From Pseudomonas pseudonitroreducens (GTDB taxonomy: Bacteria; Pseudomonadota; Gammaproteobacteria; Pseudomonadales; Pseudomonadaceae), in NCBI RefSeq assembly GCF_021603645.1, contig NZ_BQHJ01000009.1, positions 124,001-188,000 of the forward strand: 64,000 nucleotides of DNA, read 5' to 3'. Numbering within the stretch: the first letter of the stretch is position 1; the number at the start of each line of letters is the position of its first letter. The notes below the pieces were generated by a model that worked only from the letters and a program-made list of their open reading frames with translations, was not told the DNA's origin and ran no database searches. A program made the translations under genes and the position numbers. Shown piece by piece: positions 54,033 through 63,260 of the stretch.

Positions 54033-55805
54033 ATGTCCCTGCTGTCGTCCCGCCAGCGCAATGCCTTGCGCCTGGCTCGCTCGTTCCTGGCGCCTTACCG
54101 CTGGCGCGCACTCGGCGCCTTGCTGGCGCTGCTGTTCACCGCCGCCATCACCCTGTCACTGGGGCAGGGTATCCGCCTGCTGGTGGACCAGGGCTTCATC
54201 ACCCAGTCCGAACAGCTGCTCACCCGTGCCATCGGCATCTTCTTCGCCCTGGTGCTGTGCCTGGCGGTGGGTACCTTCGTGCGCTTCTACCTGGTGTCGT
54301 GGATTGGCGAGCGCTTCGTCGCCGATATCCGCCAGCGCGTGTTCGACCACCTGATCGAGCTGCACCCCGGCTTCTACGAAAACAACCGCGCTTCGGAAAT
54401 CCAGTCGCGCCTCACCGCCGACACCACGCTGCTGCAGTCGGTGATCGGCTCCTCGCTGTCCATGGCGCTGCGCAACGTGCTGATGCTGCTGGGCGGGGTG
54501 ATCCTGATGTTCTTCACCAACGTCAAGCTGACCAGCATCGTGGTCGCCTCGTTGCCGCTGGTGATCGCACCGATCCTGCTGTTCGGCCGTCGCGTGCGCA
54601 GTCTGTCGCGGCTCAGCCAGGATCGCGTGGCGGACGTCGGCAGTTACGTCGGCGAGTCCCTCGGCCAGATCAAGACGGTGCAGGCCTACAACCACCAGGC
54701 GCAGGACCGCGCGCGCTTCGGCCGCACCGTGGAAGACGCCTTCGACACTGCCCGCAAGCGCATCACCCAGCGTTCCTGGTTGGTCAGCGTGGTGATCCTG
54801 CTGGTGCTCGGCGCCGTCGGCGTGATGCTCTGGGTCGGCGGCATGGACGTGATCGCCGGGCGCATCAGCCCCGGCGACCTGGCCGCTTTCGTGTTCTACA
54901 GCCTGATCGTCGGCATGGCGTTCGGCACACTCAGCGAGGTGATTGGGGAGCTGCAGCGTGCGGCTGGCGCGGCGGAACGCATCGCCGAGCTGCTGCGGGC
55001 GCGCAGTGAAATCCATGCGCCCGCCAGCGACCTGCTGCACCTGCCCGCACGGATCGTCGGCAGCATCGAGTTGCAGGGTGTGCGCTTCGCCTATCCGTCG
55101 CGCCCCGAGCAATGGGCCGTCGATGGCATCGACCTGCGCGTGGAGCCGGGCGAGACCCTGGCCCTGGTCGGCCCATCCGGTGCCGGCAAGTCGACCCTGT
55201 TCGACCTGCTGTTGCGCTTCTACGACCCGCAGCAGGGACGCATCCTGATCGACGGCCAGCCGATCGCCCAGCTCGATCCGGTGGACCTGCGCCGCAGCTT
55301 CGCCCTGGTGTCGCAGAACCCGGCACTGTTCTTCGGCACGGTGGAGGAGAACATCCGCTACGGCCGCCCCGGCGCCAGCAATGCCGAAGTGGAGGCTGCC
55401 GCCCGCGCCGCCCATGCCCATGAGTTCATCCTGCGCCTGCCGCAGGGCTACCGCACGCACCTGGGCGAGAGCGGCCTGGGATTGTCCGGCGGGCAGCGCC
55501 AGCGCCTGGCGATCGCCCGTGCGCTGCTGGTGGACGCGCCTATCCTGTTGCTCGACGAGGCCACCAGCGCGCTGGATGCCGAGAGCGAACACCTGATCCA
55601 GCAGGCGCTGCCGGGGCTGATGCGCGACCGCACCACGCTGGTGATCGCCCACCGCCTGGCCACTGTGCTCAATGCCGACCGCATCGCGGTGATCGAGCAC
55701 GGCCGCCTGGTGGCGCTGGGGCGGCACGCCGAACTGGTGGTCAGCAGCCCGTTATATGCACGCCTGGCCGAACTCCAGTTCGGCCAGGCGGAGCAGAACC
55801 TGTAG
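54033..55805 (+). CDS. ABC exporter (MsbA/multidrug type), fused permease-ATPase
   Basis: 590 aa. Six-helix transmembrane domain (about 20-310; GERFVADIRQRVFDHLIELH) and ATPase domain (about 340-585) with Walker A GPSGAGKST, Q loop VSQNPALFFG, signature LSGGQRQRLAIARALL, Walker B ILLLDEATSAL and switch IAHRLATV. All motifs are intact. Homodimeric exporter of lipids or drugs; substrate unknown. ATG 54033 begins MSLLSSRQRNALRLARSFLA. Confidence 0.93.
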   Translation: MSLLSSRQRNALRLARSFLAPYRWRALGALLALLFTAAITLSLGQGIRLLVDQGFITQSEQLLTRAIGIFFALVLCLAVGTFVRFYLVSWIGERFVADIRQRVFDHLIELHPGFYENNRASEIQSRLTADTTLLQSVIGSSLSMALRNVLMLLGGVILMFFTNVKLTSIVVASLPLVIAPILLFGRRVRSLSRLSQDRVADVGSYVGESLGQIKTVQAYNHQAQDRARFGRTVEDAFDTARKRITQRSWLVSVVILLVLGAVGVMLWVGGMDVIAGRISPGDLAAFVFYSLIVGMAFGTLSEVIGELQRAAGAAERIAELLRARSEIHAPASDLLHLPARIVGSIELQGVRFAYPSRPEQWAVDGIDLRVEPGETLALVGPSGAGKSTLFDLLLRFYDPQQGRILIDGQPIAQLDPVDLRRSFALVSQNPALFFGTVEENIRYGRPGASNAEVEAAARAAHAHEFILRLPQGYRTHLGESGLGLSGGQRQRLAIARALLVDAPILLLDEATSALDAESEHLIQQALPGLMRDRTTLVIAHRLATVLNADRIAVIEHGRLVALGRHAELVVSSPLYARLAELQFGQAEQNL

Positions 55806-55893
55806 GAGCGAGCTTGCTCGCGAACTGCTTAACTCCGGAGCTGCTGCAAAGCAGGGCTCGCGAGCGAGGGCTGGGCGCCCCCCTCGGTCCTAC
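55802..55893. repeat. REP-like palindrome after the ABC exporter gene
   Basis: A standard left arm at 55802-55825 (GTAGGAGCGAGCTTGCTCGC...) actually supplies the last bases of the ABC exporter stop region. The right side (55856-55893) has the composite form with CTGGGCGCCCCCCTCG seen also at 14750-14770. It may end transcription ahead of cvfB. Confidence 0.8.
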
Positions 55894-55976
55894 AAAAAAG
55901 CCGGCGTTCGGCGGCCTGAGGCGCATCCTTGCGCCAATGCGCGTAGAATGCTCGCCCCGTTCACGAGGTAAGCGTC

Positions 55977-56813
55977 ATGGCAGTCATAGGTCGGTTCAAT
56001 TCGTTGCAGGTGGCCAAGCACACCGATTTCGGTCTTTACCTGGATGGCGAGAGCCATGGCGAAATCCTGCTGCCCAAACGCTATGTGCCGAAGAACGAAC
56101 CCACCGAGGTGGGCGACTGGCTGAACGTGTTCATTTACCTGGACAGCGAAGATCGCCTGATTGCCACCACCCAGAAGCCCAAGGTGCAGGTCGGCGGTTT
56201 CGCCAGCCTCAAGGTGGTGGAAGTCAACCGCATCGGGCTGTTCCTCGACTGGGGCCTGCCCAAGGACCTGCTCCTGCCGCACTCGGAAGAAAAGCGCCCG
56301 CTGCAGGTCGGTGATTACTGCGTGGTCTACGTCTACCTCGACGAGCGCAGCCGCCGCATCACCGCCACCGCGCGGCTGGATCGCTACCTGGACAACGTCC
56401 CGGCCAACTACAAGGTCGGCCAGCAGGTGGACCTGCTCGTCGTCGAGCGCACCGACCTGGGCTACAAGGCCATCATCGACGGCAAGCACTGGGGCCTGAT
56501 CCACAAGAACGAAGTCTTCAAGTTCATGCGTAATGGCCTGCGCGAGACCGGCTACATCAAGGAAATGCGCGCCGACGGCAAGATCAGCCTGAGCCTGCAA
56601 CCGGCCGGCGCCGGCCTGTCCGACGCATTGAGCGAGCAGATCCTCAACGCCCTGCGCGAGGCCGGCGGCACCCTGGCGCTCAGCGACAAGAGCCCGCCGG
56701 AACTGATTGCGCAGCAGTTCGGCGTCAGCAAGGGCAACTTCAAGAAGGCCATCGGCGGTCTGTTCAAGCAGGGCCTGATCGTCATCCATGACGACCGTAT
56801 CGAACTGACCTGA
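55977..56813 (+). CDS. CvfB-family S1-type RNA-binding protein
   Basis: 278 aa. Three OB/S1-like domains (about 1-60, 65-130, 140-210; VGGFASLKVVEVNRIGLFLD) and a C-terminal winged helix (about 225-275; IAQQFGVSKGNFKKAIGGLF). This is the order of CvfB (YitL), an RNA-binding virulence regulator in Staphylococcus; the pseudomonad role is unproven. ATG 55977 has ACGAGGTAAGCGTC upstream. Confidence 0.9.
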   Translation: MAVIGRFNSLQVAKHTDFGLYLDGESHGEILLPKRYVPKNEPTEVGDWLNVFIYLDSEDRLIATTQKPKVQVGGFASLKVVEVNRIGLFLDWGLPKDLLLPHSEEKRPLQVGDYCVVYVYLDERSRRITATARLDRYLDNVPANYKVGQQVDLLVVERTDLGYKAIIDGKHWGLIHKNEVFKFMRNGLRETGYIKEMRADGKISLSLQPAGAGLSDALSEQILNALREAGGTLALSDKSPPELIAQQFGVSKGNFKKAIGGLFKQGLIVIHDDRIELT

Positions 56814-56817
56814 CGGC

Positions 56818-57231
56818 TCAGCCGCGCCCGCGGACGATGGACTCGGCCACCGCGCAACGCGGCTCGGCCGGGGCCAGCGAGCCCATGCGCTGCAGGTCGA
56901 CCGGCGTACCCGGCTCGGCCCTCAGCAGACGACGCAGGTCGTCGAACACCCGGTCATGCTCCTTGCGAAAGCGCAGCACCGGCCCGCTGCAGACCCGCAG
57001 ACCGTGGCGGCGGAGGATGCGTGTGGCGCTGCCGGCGAAGTTGAAGGCGAGGTCGCCGGGTAGCTCGAAGCCGTCACTGAAGGGCTGGCCGTCGATTTCA
57101 CCATCCAGTTCGAACCTCACCAGGGCATCGCGGCTGGCGGCGTTCTCCACGCTGTAGCGCAGGCGGATGCGGTACTGCTGGCGGTCGAGGCCGGCGCTCG
57201 AGTGCACGGTGACCTGGGCGGGGACGGACAT
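56818..57231 (-). CDS. DUF5064-like protein
   Basis: 137 aa. The segment FELDGEIDGQPFSDGFELPG followed by DLAFNFAGSATRILRRHGL is what I recall of DUF5064, a Pseudomonas family of unknown function. No signal peptide or membrane segment. Its stop is 4 bp from the stop of cvfB, facing it. The 247-bp gap upstream (57232-57478) shows nothing I can name. Confidence 0.6.
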   Translation of the reverse strand: MSVPAQVTVHSSAGLDRQQYRIRLRYSVENAASRDALVRFELDGEIDGQPFSDGFELPGDLAFNFAGSATRILRRHGLRVCSGPVLRFRKEHDRVFDDLRRLLRAEPGTPVDLQRMGSLAPAEPRCAVAESIVRGRG

Positions 57232-57478
57232 GGTGTTTCCTTAGCGACAAGCGTCTGTCATGGATTCAGTGACCCTAGCCGCCTGCCGGTTGAGTGGCCA
57301 GCTGCGACAGGCGGTGACGTCATCCGGCTCGCCGTTGCGGCGCCGGAGGATGCGCTGGGGAGCCCAGTTTCCAATTGCCGGGCCAGTACTCGGCTGACAT
57401 GAGTCAAAGCCCGGCCGCCGCAGGCCATCGGCTTGCGGAGCAAGAGCGCGGCTATCCCGCCGCAAGGCTGACCGCGGC

Positions 57479-58033
57479 TTACATCATATGGCGGAAGCGA
57501 TTCCAGGCCTGCTCGACGGAGAGCCACCAGGCCGGCATGGCGCTGCCGAAGCCGGCAATTTCCAGGCGCGGGTGATGGCGCACCACCATGTCCAGTACCG
57601 GTTCCTGCTCGGGTTTCACGTCGACGAAGAACACGTGGCGGCCTTCCTGCAGGTTGTCCTGGAAGCGGCGCACCTCGCCGCTGGGGCGCTGCAGGCCGAA
57701 GAAGCTGCTTTCCCACAGGCTGAAGCCCAGCAGCACGGCGGCCAGGAAGACCAGGGGAATCCAGCCGGCGGCTGTCTGCGTCCAGCCGCTCAGGTAGCCG
57801 ACCAGCAGTACCAGCACGGCCAGCGCCGCACCGATCATCAGGCCGATCTTGCCCCAGTGCACCACGTCTTTCTTCATCATCGAGGGCACTTCGTGGAGCC
57901 GGTGCTCTTCCAGCTCCGCATCGCTGTCGCTGAGCACGTGCATCTGTTCGATGCCGATACCGCTTTCGGAGAGCTCCTGCTCGACCTGCTCCAGGTCGTC
58001 CAGGTTGTCGCTGATGTAGTAATGCCTGTTCAT
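57479..58033 (-). CDS. Two-helix membrane protein of unknown function
   Basis: 184 aa from ATG 58033 (MNRHYYISDNLDDLEQVEQE), with GGAGGTTCGTC upstream. N-terminal soluble part with alternating strand/helix (ESGIGIEQMHVLSDSDAELE), two membrane helices (about 65-85 and 93-112), and a C-terminal soluble domain (GRHVFFVDVKPEQEPVLDMV). Similar proteins occur in pseudomonads with no proven function. Confidence 0.65.
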   Translation of the reverse strand: MNRHYYISDNLDDLEQVEQELSESGIGIEQMHVLSDSDAELEEHRLHEVPSMMKKDVVHWGKIGLMIGAALAVLVLLVGYLSGWTQTAAGWIPLVFLAAVLLGFSLWESSFFGLQRPSGEVRRFQDNLQEGRHVFFVDVKPEQEPVLDMVVRHHPRLEIAGFGSAMPAWWLSVEQAWNRFRHMM

Positions 58034-58269
58034 GACGAACCTCCAGCCCCCGGAATGAAGATCCCCCAGGGTTTGACCGCCATCTGCCGTGAAAATCGGC
58101 AAATATCCGCCGTTCGATGGTTGTCGTCGCAGATCAGTCTAACACCGCGGCGCCGTGCGCTCCGGGGCCCTGCCCGGCGGTCGCGGGCTTGCCAGACCGG
58201 CCGTGGGGGCCGAGGATGCAGCTCTCATTGGAAGCATGCCGCTTTCACTCAACGGCGAACGAGGCCGAG

Positions 58270-58809
58270 ATGATCCGCGAGATTCTCAAGATGGGTGACG
58301 AGCGCCTGCTGCGCATCGCCCCGCCGGTGCCCGACTCGATGATCGGCAGCGCCGAGTTGCAGCAACTGATCGACGACATGTTCGAGACCATGCACCACGT
58401 TGGTGGCGTTGGCCTGGCCGCGCCGCAGATCGGCGTTGACCTGCAACTGGTGATCTTCGGTTTCGAACGCAGCGAGCGTTACCCGGACGCGCCGGCAGTG
58501 CCGCCGACCATCCTGCTCAATCCGCTGATCACGCCCATCGGCGATGAGCGGGAGGAGGGCTGGGAAGGTTGCCTCTCGGTCCCCGGCCTGCGTGGCGCGG
58601 TAGACCGCTACCGGACCATCCGCTACCAGGGCGTCGACCCTCACGGCCAGCCCATCGACCGCACGGTGGAGGGTTTCCACGCCCGCGTGGTGCAGCATGA
58701 GTGCGACCACCTGATCGGCCGGCTGTATCCATCGCGCATCAGCGATTTCAGCAAGTTCGGTTTTACCGAAGTGCTGTTCCCGGGGCTCGATCCAACGGCG
58801 GATGACTGA
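58270..58809 (+). CDS. def: Peptide deformylase
   Basis: 179 aa. The three deformylase motifs are present: [10 protein letters not shown] (about 46-55), [11 protein letters not shown] (about 98-108) and [13 protein letters not shown] (about 143-155), giving the Cys and two His metal ligands and the catalytic Glu. Removes the formyl group from new proteins. Not next to fmt/rsmB, so it is probably an additional deformylase. ATG 58270 fits; the frame is open upstream without homology. Confidence 0.93.
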   Translation: MIREILKMGDERLLRIAPPVPDSMIGSAELQQLIDDMFETMHHVGGVGLAAPQIGVDLQLVIFGFERSERYPDAPAVPPTILLNPLITPIGDEREEGWEGCLSVPGLRGAVDRYRTIRYQGVDPHGQPIDRTVEGFHARVVQHECDHLIGRLYPSRISDFSKFGFTEVLFPGLDPTADD

Positions 58810-58830
58810 CCCCCAGCGCTACCGCTTTTT

Positions 58831-58938
58831 GTAGGAGCGAGCTTGCTCGCGAACCCGCCCACCTGCATGCCCGCCGCCTAACTCATTCGCGAGCCAATTC
58901 GCCCCTGAGCCGGGCGGTGGCTCTGCACGATCCTACGC
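58831..58938. repeat. REP-like element (one good arm)
   Basis: GTAGGAGCGAGCTTGCTCGC from 58831 is the standard arm. The facing side (about 58888-58938; ATTCGCGAGCC ... GATCCTACG) is degenerate. It lies between the convergent ends of def and the 42-aa basic protein gene. Confidence 0.7.
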
Positions 58939-59019
58939 ATGGGAACAGTCCGAATGGATCGAGGGGGGCAGAGCGGACAGCCTCTCACCGAGGCCATCCG
59001 CGGGACGAGGGACGCGTCC

Positions 59020-59148
59020 TCAGGACGGTTGTTGTGGAGTGCCCAGCAGCGACTTGCCGGTTTTCTTCTGCCGCTTGGCCATGCGTTTTTCATGCGCGGT
59101 TTTCAGCGGCTTCTTCTTCGCTTGTTTCTTTGCGTCGAGACCTTTCAC
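59020..59148 (-). CDS. Tiny lysine-rich protein
   Basis: 42 aa, too short for routine ORF calling. Starts at GTG 59148 with GGAGGA 7-12 bases upstream; reads MKGLDAKKQAKKKPLKTAHE and ends SLLGTPQQPS before TGA. Fifteen of the first 35 residues are Lys or Arg. Similar short KKQAKKKP-type proteins occur in pseudomonads; a nucleic-acid or ribosome contact is plausible. Strong ribosome site and compact frame argue it is real. Confidence 0.68.
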   Translation of the reverse strand: MKGLDAKKQAKKKPLKTAHEKRMAKRQKKTGKSLLGTPQQPS

Positions 59149-59221
59149 GAGCCTGTCCTCCAGGGGACGCCCTCGGGCCGAGAGCTGACAGCTTCAGCAT
59201 AGTCCCGCTGCAGGCGGCCGT

Positions 59222-59410
59222 TCAGCCGGCGGTCAGGCGTTCCAGTTCGCGGCGCACCATGTTGGCGTAGTGCGGCGGGCTCAGCCGGTACAGCTCGCCG
59301 GCCACCCAGGGCAGCCAGCGGGCGCCGAGCCGGTCGCGTTCGGCCAGCAGGCGCCGGGCTTCGGCCTCGGCGCGCTGGGCGTTTTCCTGATGGTAATCGG
59401 CACGGCTCAT
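59222..59410 (-). CDS. Small helical protein of unknown function
   Basis: 62 aa: MSRADYHQENAQRAEAEARR at the start, then LLAERDRLGARWLPWVAGEL and a C-terminal helix. Highly charged helix, no signal peptide. Its own frame follows the 145-aa secreted protein gene on the same strand with 21 bp between. No family recognised. Confidence 0.58.
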   Translation of the reverse strand: MSRADYHQENAQRAEAEARRLLAERDRLGARWLPWVAGELYRLSPPHYANMVRRELERLTAG

Positions 59411-59431
59411 GGGTGGTTCTTCGGTGCACCG

Positions 59432-59869
59432 TCAGGTCTTGGCGCAGTCCAGGGTCTGCGGGTCGATGGTGATGCTGGCCAGCGGCTTGGCGTCGCTGCC
59501 GGCGTACTCGTGGGTGACGCTCAGGTGATGCTCGCGGAAGCGCTGCAGCAGGTCGGGCTGCTCGCAGGTGGTGTCCGAAAGCTGCTTCTTCAGGCCATTC
59601 TCGAACTTGGCGCGGGCGCCCAGGTCCATGGCGTCCAGGCGCAGGTTGGAGATGGCGTAGCGGTAATACAGCATCTTCTTCGCCGGGTCGAGCTGCACGC
59701 TGTTGAGGGTGGTCACCTTGTCCACCTGGCGCGGCAGGTTGGACTTGGTCACCTGGTCGAAATAGTCCGCCGATTCCTTGAGGAATTTTGCCTCGTCGGC
59801 GGAGTCTTCGGCATGGGCTACAAGGCTGGTGAGCAACAGCAAGGGCAGGGCGAGACGGGCAAGCGGCAT
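59432..59869 (-). CDS. Exported protein of unknown function
   Basis: 145 aa. Signal peptide MPLARLALPLLLLTSLVAHA, cut before EDSADEAKF. The mature protein is about 125 aa, with two cysteines (TTCEQPD and TLDCAKT) that could form a disulfide. Periplasmic location is expected. No domain name is recognised. Likely transcribed with the 62-aa gene downstream. Confidence 0.68.
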   Translation of the reverse strand: MPLARLALPLLLLTSLVAHAEDSADEAKFLKESADYFDQVTKSNLPRQVDKVTTLNSVQLDPAKKMLYYRYAISNLRLDAMDLGARAKFENGLKKQLSDTTCEQPDLLQRFREHHLSVTHEYAGSDAKPLASITIDPQTLDCAKT

Positions 59870-60091
59870 GGGAGATTCCTGTACGGCTGATGGGAGTGGT
59901 GCAAAGGTGCGGGCTCAGTAGCTGCGACAGCCAGGACATGGCCGGGTTCGCTCTGGTGTGCCGTGGCGGCACGCTCATGGTCTGTGAGTGTAGAGCACCG
60001 CCAGCCGCTGGCCGCTCGCGGGGCGATGGTTTTGCGGGTAGGCTTTTGCGCCGGTCTTTCCTCTACCTTTTCCGCAGGTTCGCCGCCCACC

Positions 60092-60526
60092 ATGATCGAA
60101 CTCACCCAGCTCGACCTCCGCACCGACCCCGCCGCGCAACGCGTGGTGAAGGATGAAACCGTCACCGTCGATTTCGCCGTCGCGCCGGGCGAGCTGATGA
60201 GCCTCGAAGGCCCGAATCGCTATGCCGTCGGCGACGCGATCGTCAGCGGCGCAACGGGCGAGCGCTGGGTCGTCTCCCGCGAGCGCTTCGACCCGAAATA
60301 CCGCCCCGTCGATGCCGCGCTTGCCCACGGTGAGCCCGGCGCCTACCGCAATATTCCCAGCCCGGTGCTGGCCCGGCGCATGGAGCAGCCCTTCAGCCTG
60401 CTGCGTTCGGCCGGTGGCGACCGTCTCACCGGCGCTGCGGGTGACTGGGTCATGCAGTACGCCCCCGGCGACTACGGCGTGGTGAAGGCGGAACGCTTCG
60501 CCAAGGTCTATCGCCTGGCCGACTGA
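60092..60526 (+). CDS. PGDYG-domain protein
   Basis: 144 aa from ATG 60092 (MIELTQLDLRTDPAAQRVVK). The C-terminal YAPGDYGVVKAERFAKVYRL shows the motif that names the PGDYG family, function unknown. An earlier in-frame start at 59963 has no homology. It follows the divergent exported-protein gene by 222 bp that shows no other feature. Confidence 0.72.
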   Translation: MIELTQLDLRTDPAAQRVVKDETVTVDFAVAPGELMSLEGPNRYAVGDAIVSGATGERWVVSRERFDPKYRPVDAALAHGEPGAYRNIPSPVLARRMEQPFSLLRSAGGDRLTGAAGDWVMQYAPGDYGVVKAERFAKVYRLAD

Positions 60527-60681
60527 ACGCCTTCGCGCTCTGGCCTCGACGCCCTCCCAGCGGCTATGGTCTGTGCTGGCAGGCGCTCTGCGCCGTGCAT
60601 TTGTTGCAACTTTGCCGGTGTCGCGCGGGTCCATCCTGCAGCCGCCGGCGGGTCGGACGCTGATCGGGAGGACGGTGCGGG

Positions 60682-61587
60682 ATGCGATTCATGGACATGC
60701 GCGGGCTCAGCCTGGGGCCCTGGAAACTGATCAGGCTGACGCTCAAGGAATTTCTCGACGACGAGATGCCCACCTACGCCGCCGCGCTGGCGTACCAGGG
60801 GCTGTTCTCGCTGTTTCCCTTCCTGCTGTTCCTCATCGCACTGCTGGGCTTCCTGCACCTGCCGGAGTTCTTCGACTTCCTCCGCCAGCAGGCCGACTAC
60901 GTGCTGCCGAGCCAGGCGCTGGACCAGGTCAATCCGGTGATCGACCAGTTGCAGCAACGCCAGGGCGGCCTGCTGTCCATCGGTATCGTGATCGCCCTGT
61001 GGTCGTCCTCGGCGGCGGTGCGCTCGCTGATGACCGCGCTCAACGCCGCATACGATGTGCGCGAGGCGCGCCCGGCGTGGAAGCGCATCCCGCTGTCGCT
61101 GTTCTACACCTTCGGCCTGGTGGCCATGCTGATGCTGATCGCCGCGCTGATGATCCTAGGCCCCCAGGTGATGGGCTGGATCGCCGCCAAGGTGGGCCTG
61201 GAGGATTTCGTGGTGATCCTCTGGAGCATCCTGCGCTGGCCGGTGATCGTGCTGCTGATGATGATGGCGGTGGCGATCATCTACTACGTCACGCCCAACG
61301 TGCAGCAGAAGTTCCGCTTCATCACGCCCGGCTCGGTGCTCGCCGTGGTGCTGTGGATTTCTGCATCGCTGGGGTTTGGCTACTACGTGAAGAACTTCGC
61401 CGACTACAACGCCATGTATGGCAGTGTCGGCGCGATCATCGTGCTGCTGCTGTACTTCTACATCTCGTCGGCGGTGCTGCTGCTGGGAGCGGAGCTGAAC
61501 GCGGTGATCGAACACCACCTGCCCCACGGCAAGGACGAAGGCGAGCGGACCTTCGCGACGGCCTCTCCGGCGCCGGATGAGGGCTAG
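60682..61587 (+). CDS. YihY/BrkB family inner-membrane protein
   Basis: 301 aa. Six membrane helices with the family hallmarks: AAALAYQGLFSLFPFLLFLI near residue 35, YYVTPNVQQKFRFITPGSV and LYFYISSAVLLLGAELNAVI near the end. Once thought to be ribonuclease BN, which is not supported; function unclear. GGAGGACGGTGCGGG precedes the ATG. Its stop overlaps, on the opposite strand, the stop of the next gene (CTAG). Confidence 0.9.
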   Translation: MRFMDMRGLSLGPWKLIRLTLKEFLDDEMPTYAAALAYQGLFSLFPFLLFLIALLGFLHLPEFFDFLRQQADYVLPSQALDQVNPVIDQLQQRQGGLLSIGIVIALWSSSAAVRSLMTALNAAYDVREARPAWKRIPLSLFYTFGLVAMLMLIAALMILGPQVMGWIAAKVGLEDFVVILWSILRWPVIVLLMMMAVAIIYYVTPNVQQKFRFITPGSVLAVVLWISASLGFGYYVKNFADYNAMYGSVGAIIVLLLYFYISSAVLLLGAELNAVIEHHLPHGKDEGERTFATASPAPDEG

Positions 61588-62135
61588 GGCTCGACTGCCT
61601 GGCCGGCGACGGCAGGCGGCTCGCTGAGCAGCGAGTTGACCAGTGCGCTGGCCTTCTCGAACGACGGATAGCCGCTCTTGGCGACGTCCAGGTTGGCGTA
61701 GTCGTCCAGGTACTGCTGCGCCTTCTGCGGGTCGGCCTGGTCCACCAGGAAGGGCTCGGACCAGATCTTGTAGAGCAGCGCCACGGCGTATGGCTGGCCG
61801 GCGTCGGCAGCCTTGTCCAGCAGCGGCAGCACCTCGTCCACCTGCGGGCCTTCCTTGATCTTCAGCAGCGCCATGTAGAAGCTCGCTTCGCCGCGTTCGT
61901 CCCGCTCCAGGGCGCGGGCAAGCAGGGCCTCGGCCAGCTCGTAGTTGGCCAGGTCGCCGGTGGCGATCAGCAGCTTCGCCTGCAGCATGTCGTTCTGGTA
62001 GAGCAGGCGCTCCTGGCGGCAGGCTTCGCCACTCAATGGCTCGTCGCAGGGGTTGCTGGCGGTGCTGGAGCAGCCGCCCAGCAGCAGTGGCAGAGCCAGG
62101 GCGGCCAGCAGGTACGGTGTAGATTGCTTGCCCAT
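61584..62135 (-). CDS. Lipoprotein with TPR/Sel1-like helical repeats
   Basis: 183 aa from ATG 62135 (CGAGGGACTTGC upstream). Signal peptide and lipobox LLLGGC (Cys20). The mature part is helical pairs (YELAEALLARALERDERGEA; PLLDKAADAGQPYAVALLYK) like TPR/Sel1 units. Membrane-anchored in the periplasm; partner unknown. Convergent and overlapping by 4 bp with yihY. Confidence 0.75.
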   Translation of the reverse strand: MGKQSTPYLLAALALPLLLGGCSSTASNPCDEPLSGEACRQERLLYQNDMLQAKLLIATGDLANYELAEALLARALERDERGEASFYMALLKIKEGPQVDEVLPLLDKAADAGQPYAVALLYKIWSEPFLVDQADPQKAQQYLDDYANLDVAKSGYPSFEKASALVNSLLSEPPAVAGQAVEP

Positions 62136-62246
62136 GCAAGTCCCTCGGGGGCGAATGTCAGGGTTCGACCGGTCGGTGGGCGCGTCGGTTCTGCTCATGG
62201 GCGAACAGCATAGCCGCTGCACTGCACAAGGGCCGCCCGGGGGGCC

Positions 62247-63155
62247 TCAGAGGGCCTCGAAACCAGGCAGCCGCGGCAGGCGCTCGATGAGGAAGTCGAT
62301 CAGCGCGCGGGTCCGGGCCGGCAGAAAATGGCGCGAAGGATACAGCAGACTGGCCTCCTGGGTAGGCCCCTGCCATTGCGGCAGGAGCCGCTGCAGGCTG
62401 CCGTCGGCCAGCAGGTCGGCCACCAGCCAGGCCGGCGTCAGGCCGAAGCCGGCACCCAGGCAGTAGCTCTCGCGGATTGCCAGGGAACTGTTCACCGTGT
62501 AACGGCTGCGGGTGGCAAGGTTCAGCTCGCGGCCGTCGGCGTGGCGCAGCAGCAGGCGCTCTCCGGCATCGAGCCAGGCGAAGCGCAGGTAGTCGGCCAG
62601 CGGCAGGTCTTCGGGGCTGCCCAGCACCGGCAGACGCGAAAGCCATGCGGGGGACGCGACCAGATAGCGCGGCGAACGGGCCAGCGGGCGGGCGATCAGC
62701 TGCTCCGGCAGCTCGCCGCCCAGGCGCAAGGCAAGGTCGATACCTTCCTCGGCGAGGTCGACGAAGCGGTCGTTGAGCAGCAACTCGACCTCGACTTCCG
62801 GGTGCAACTGCATGAACTCCAGCAGCAGCGCATTCAGGCGCAGCACGCCCAGGCTCACCGGCGCGCTGACCCGCAGGCGGCCGCGCACCTGCTCGTTTTC
62901 GCCACGGGCCTGGCTGACGCCCTCGGCGTAGCTTTCCAGCGTCCGCCGGGCGTACTCATAGAAGCGGCGGCCCTGCTCGGTTGGCTGCACGCGCGTCGTG
63001 CTGCGGATCAGCAATTGCGCGCCGACCTGGCGCTCCAGCGCCGCCATGGTCTTGCTCACGGTCGGCTGGCTGCTGCCGGACTCGCGGGCAACGGCGGAAA
63101 GACTGCCCAGCTCCACGGCGCGGACGAAACAGTGCAACGCCTTGAGAGTATCCAT
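62247..63155 (-). CDS. LysR family transcriptional regulator
   Basis: 302 aa. N-terminal helix-turn-helix (about 1-60: MDTLKALHCFVRAVELGSLS; SSQPTVSKTMAALERQVG) and LysR effector domain. Divergent from the GDSL/SGNH esterase gene, the usual arrangement when the regulator controls its neighbour. A T-N11-A palindrome lies just upstream of its start. Confidence 0.92.
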   Translation of the reverse strand: MDTLKALHCFVRAVELGSLSAVARESGSSQPTVSKTMAALERQVGAQLLIRSTTRVQPTEQGRRFYEYARRTLESYAEGVSQARGENEQVRGRLRVSAPVSLGVLRLNALLLEFMQLHPEVEVELLLNDRFVDLAEEGIDLALRLGGELPEQLIARPLARSPRYLVASPAWLSRLPVLGSPEDLPLADYLRFAWLDAGERLLLRHADGRELNLATRSRYTVNSSLAIRESYCLGAGFGLTPAWLVADLLADGSLQRLLPQWQGPTQEASLLYPSRHFLPARTRALIDFLIERLPRLPGFEAL

Positions 63156-63160
63156 GTCCT

Positions 63161-63175
63161 ATTCGTTTATCGAAT
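63161..63175. promoter_or_regulatory. LysR-type T-N11-A operator candidate
   Basis: ATTCG-TTTAT-CGAAT, a perfect 5-bp dyad with 5-base centre, containing T-N11-A. It is 6 bp before the lysR-type ATG and 86 bp before the esterase ATG. Probable autoregulatory and activating site. Confidence 0.6.
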
Positions 63176-63260
63176 GACGGGTCTGCAAATATGCCGTCTA
63201 CCGCCGTGAATTGGAATGGTTGAGCCTGTGGCCAATCCTTCACCGATTTCGAGGAATGCC

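Noticed and set aside
54156-55727. Long minus-strand frame (523 aa) opposite the ABC exporter
   Set aside because: Antisense shadow; the plus strand carries all ABC motifs in order.
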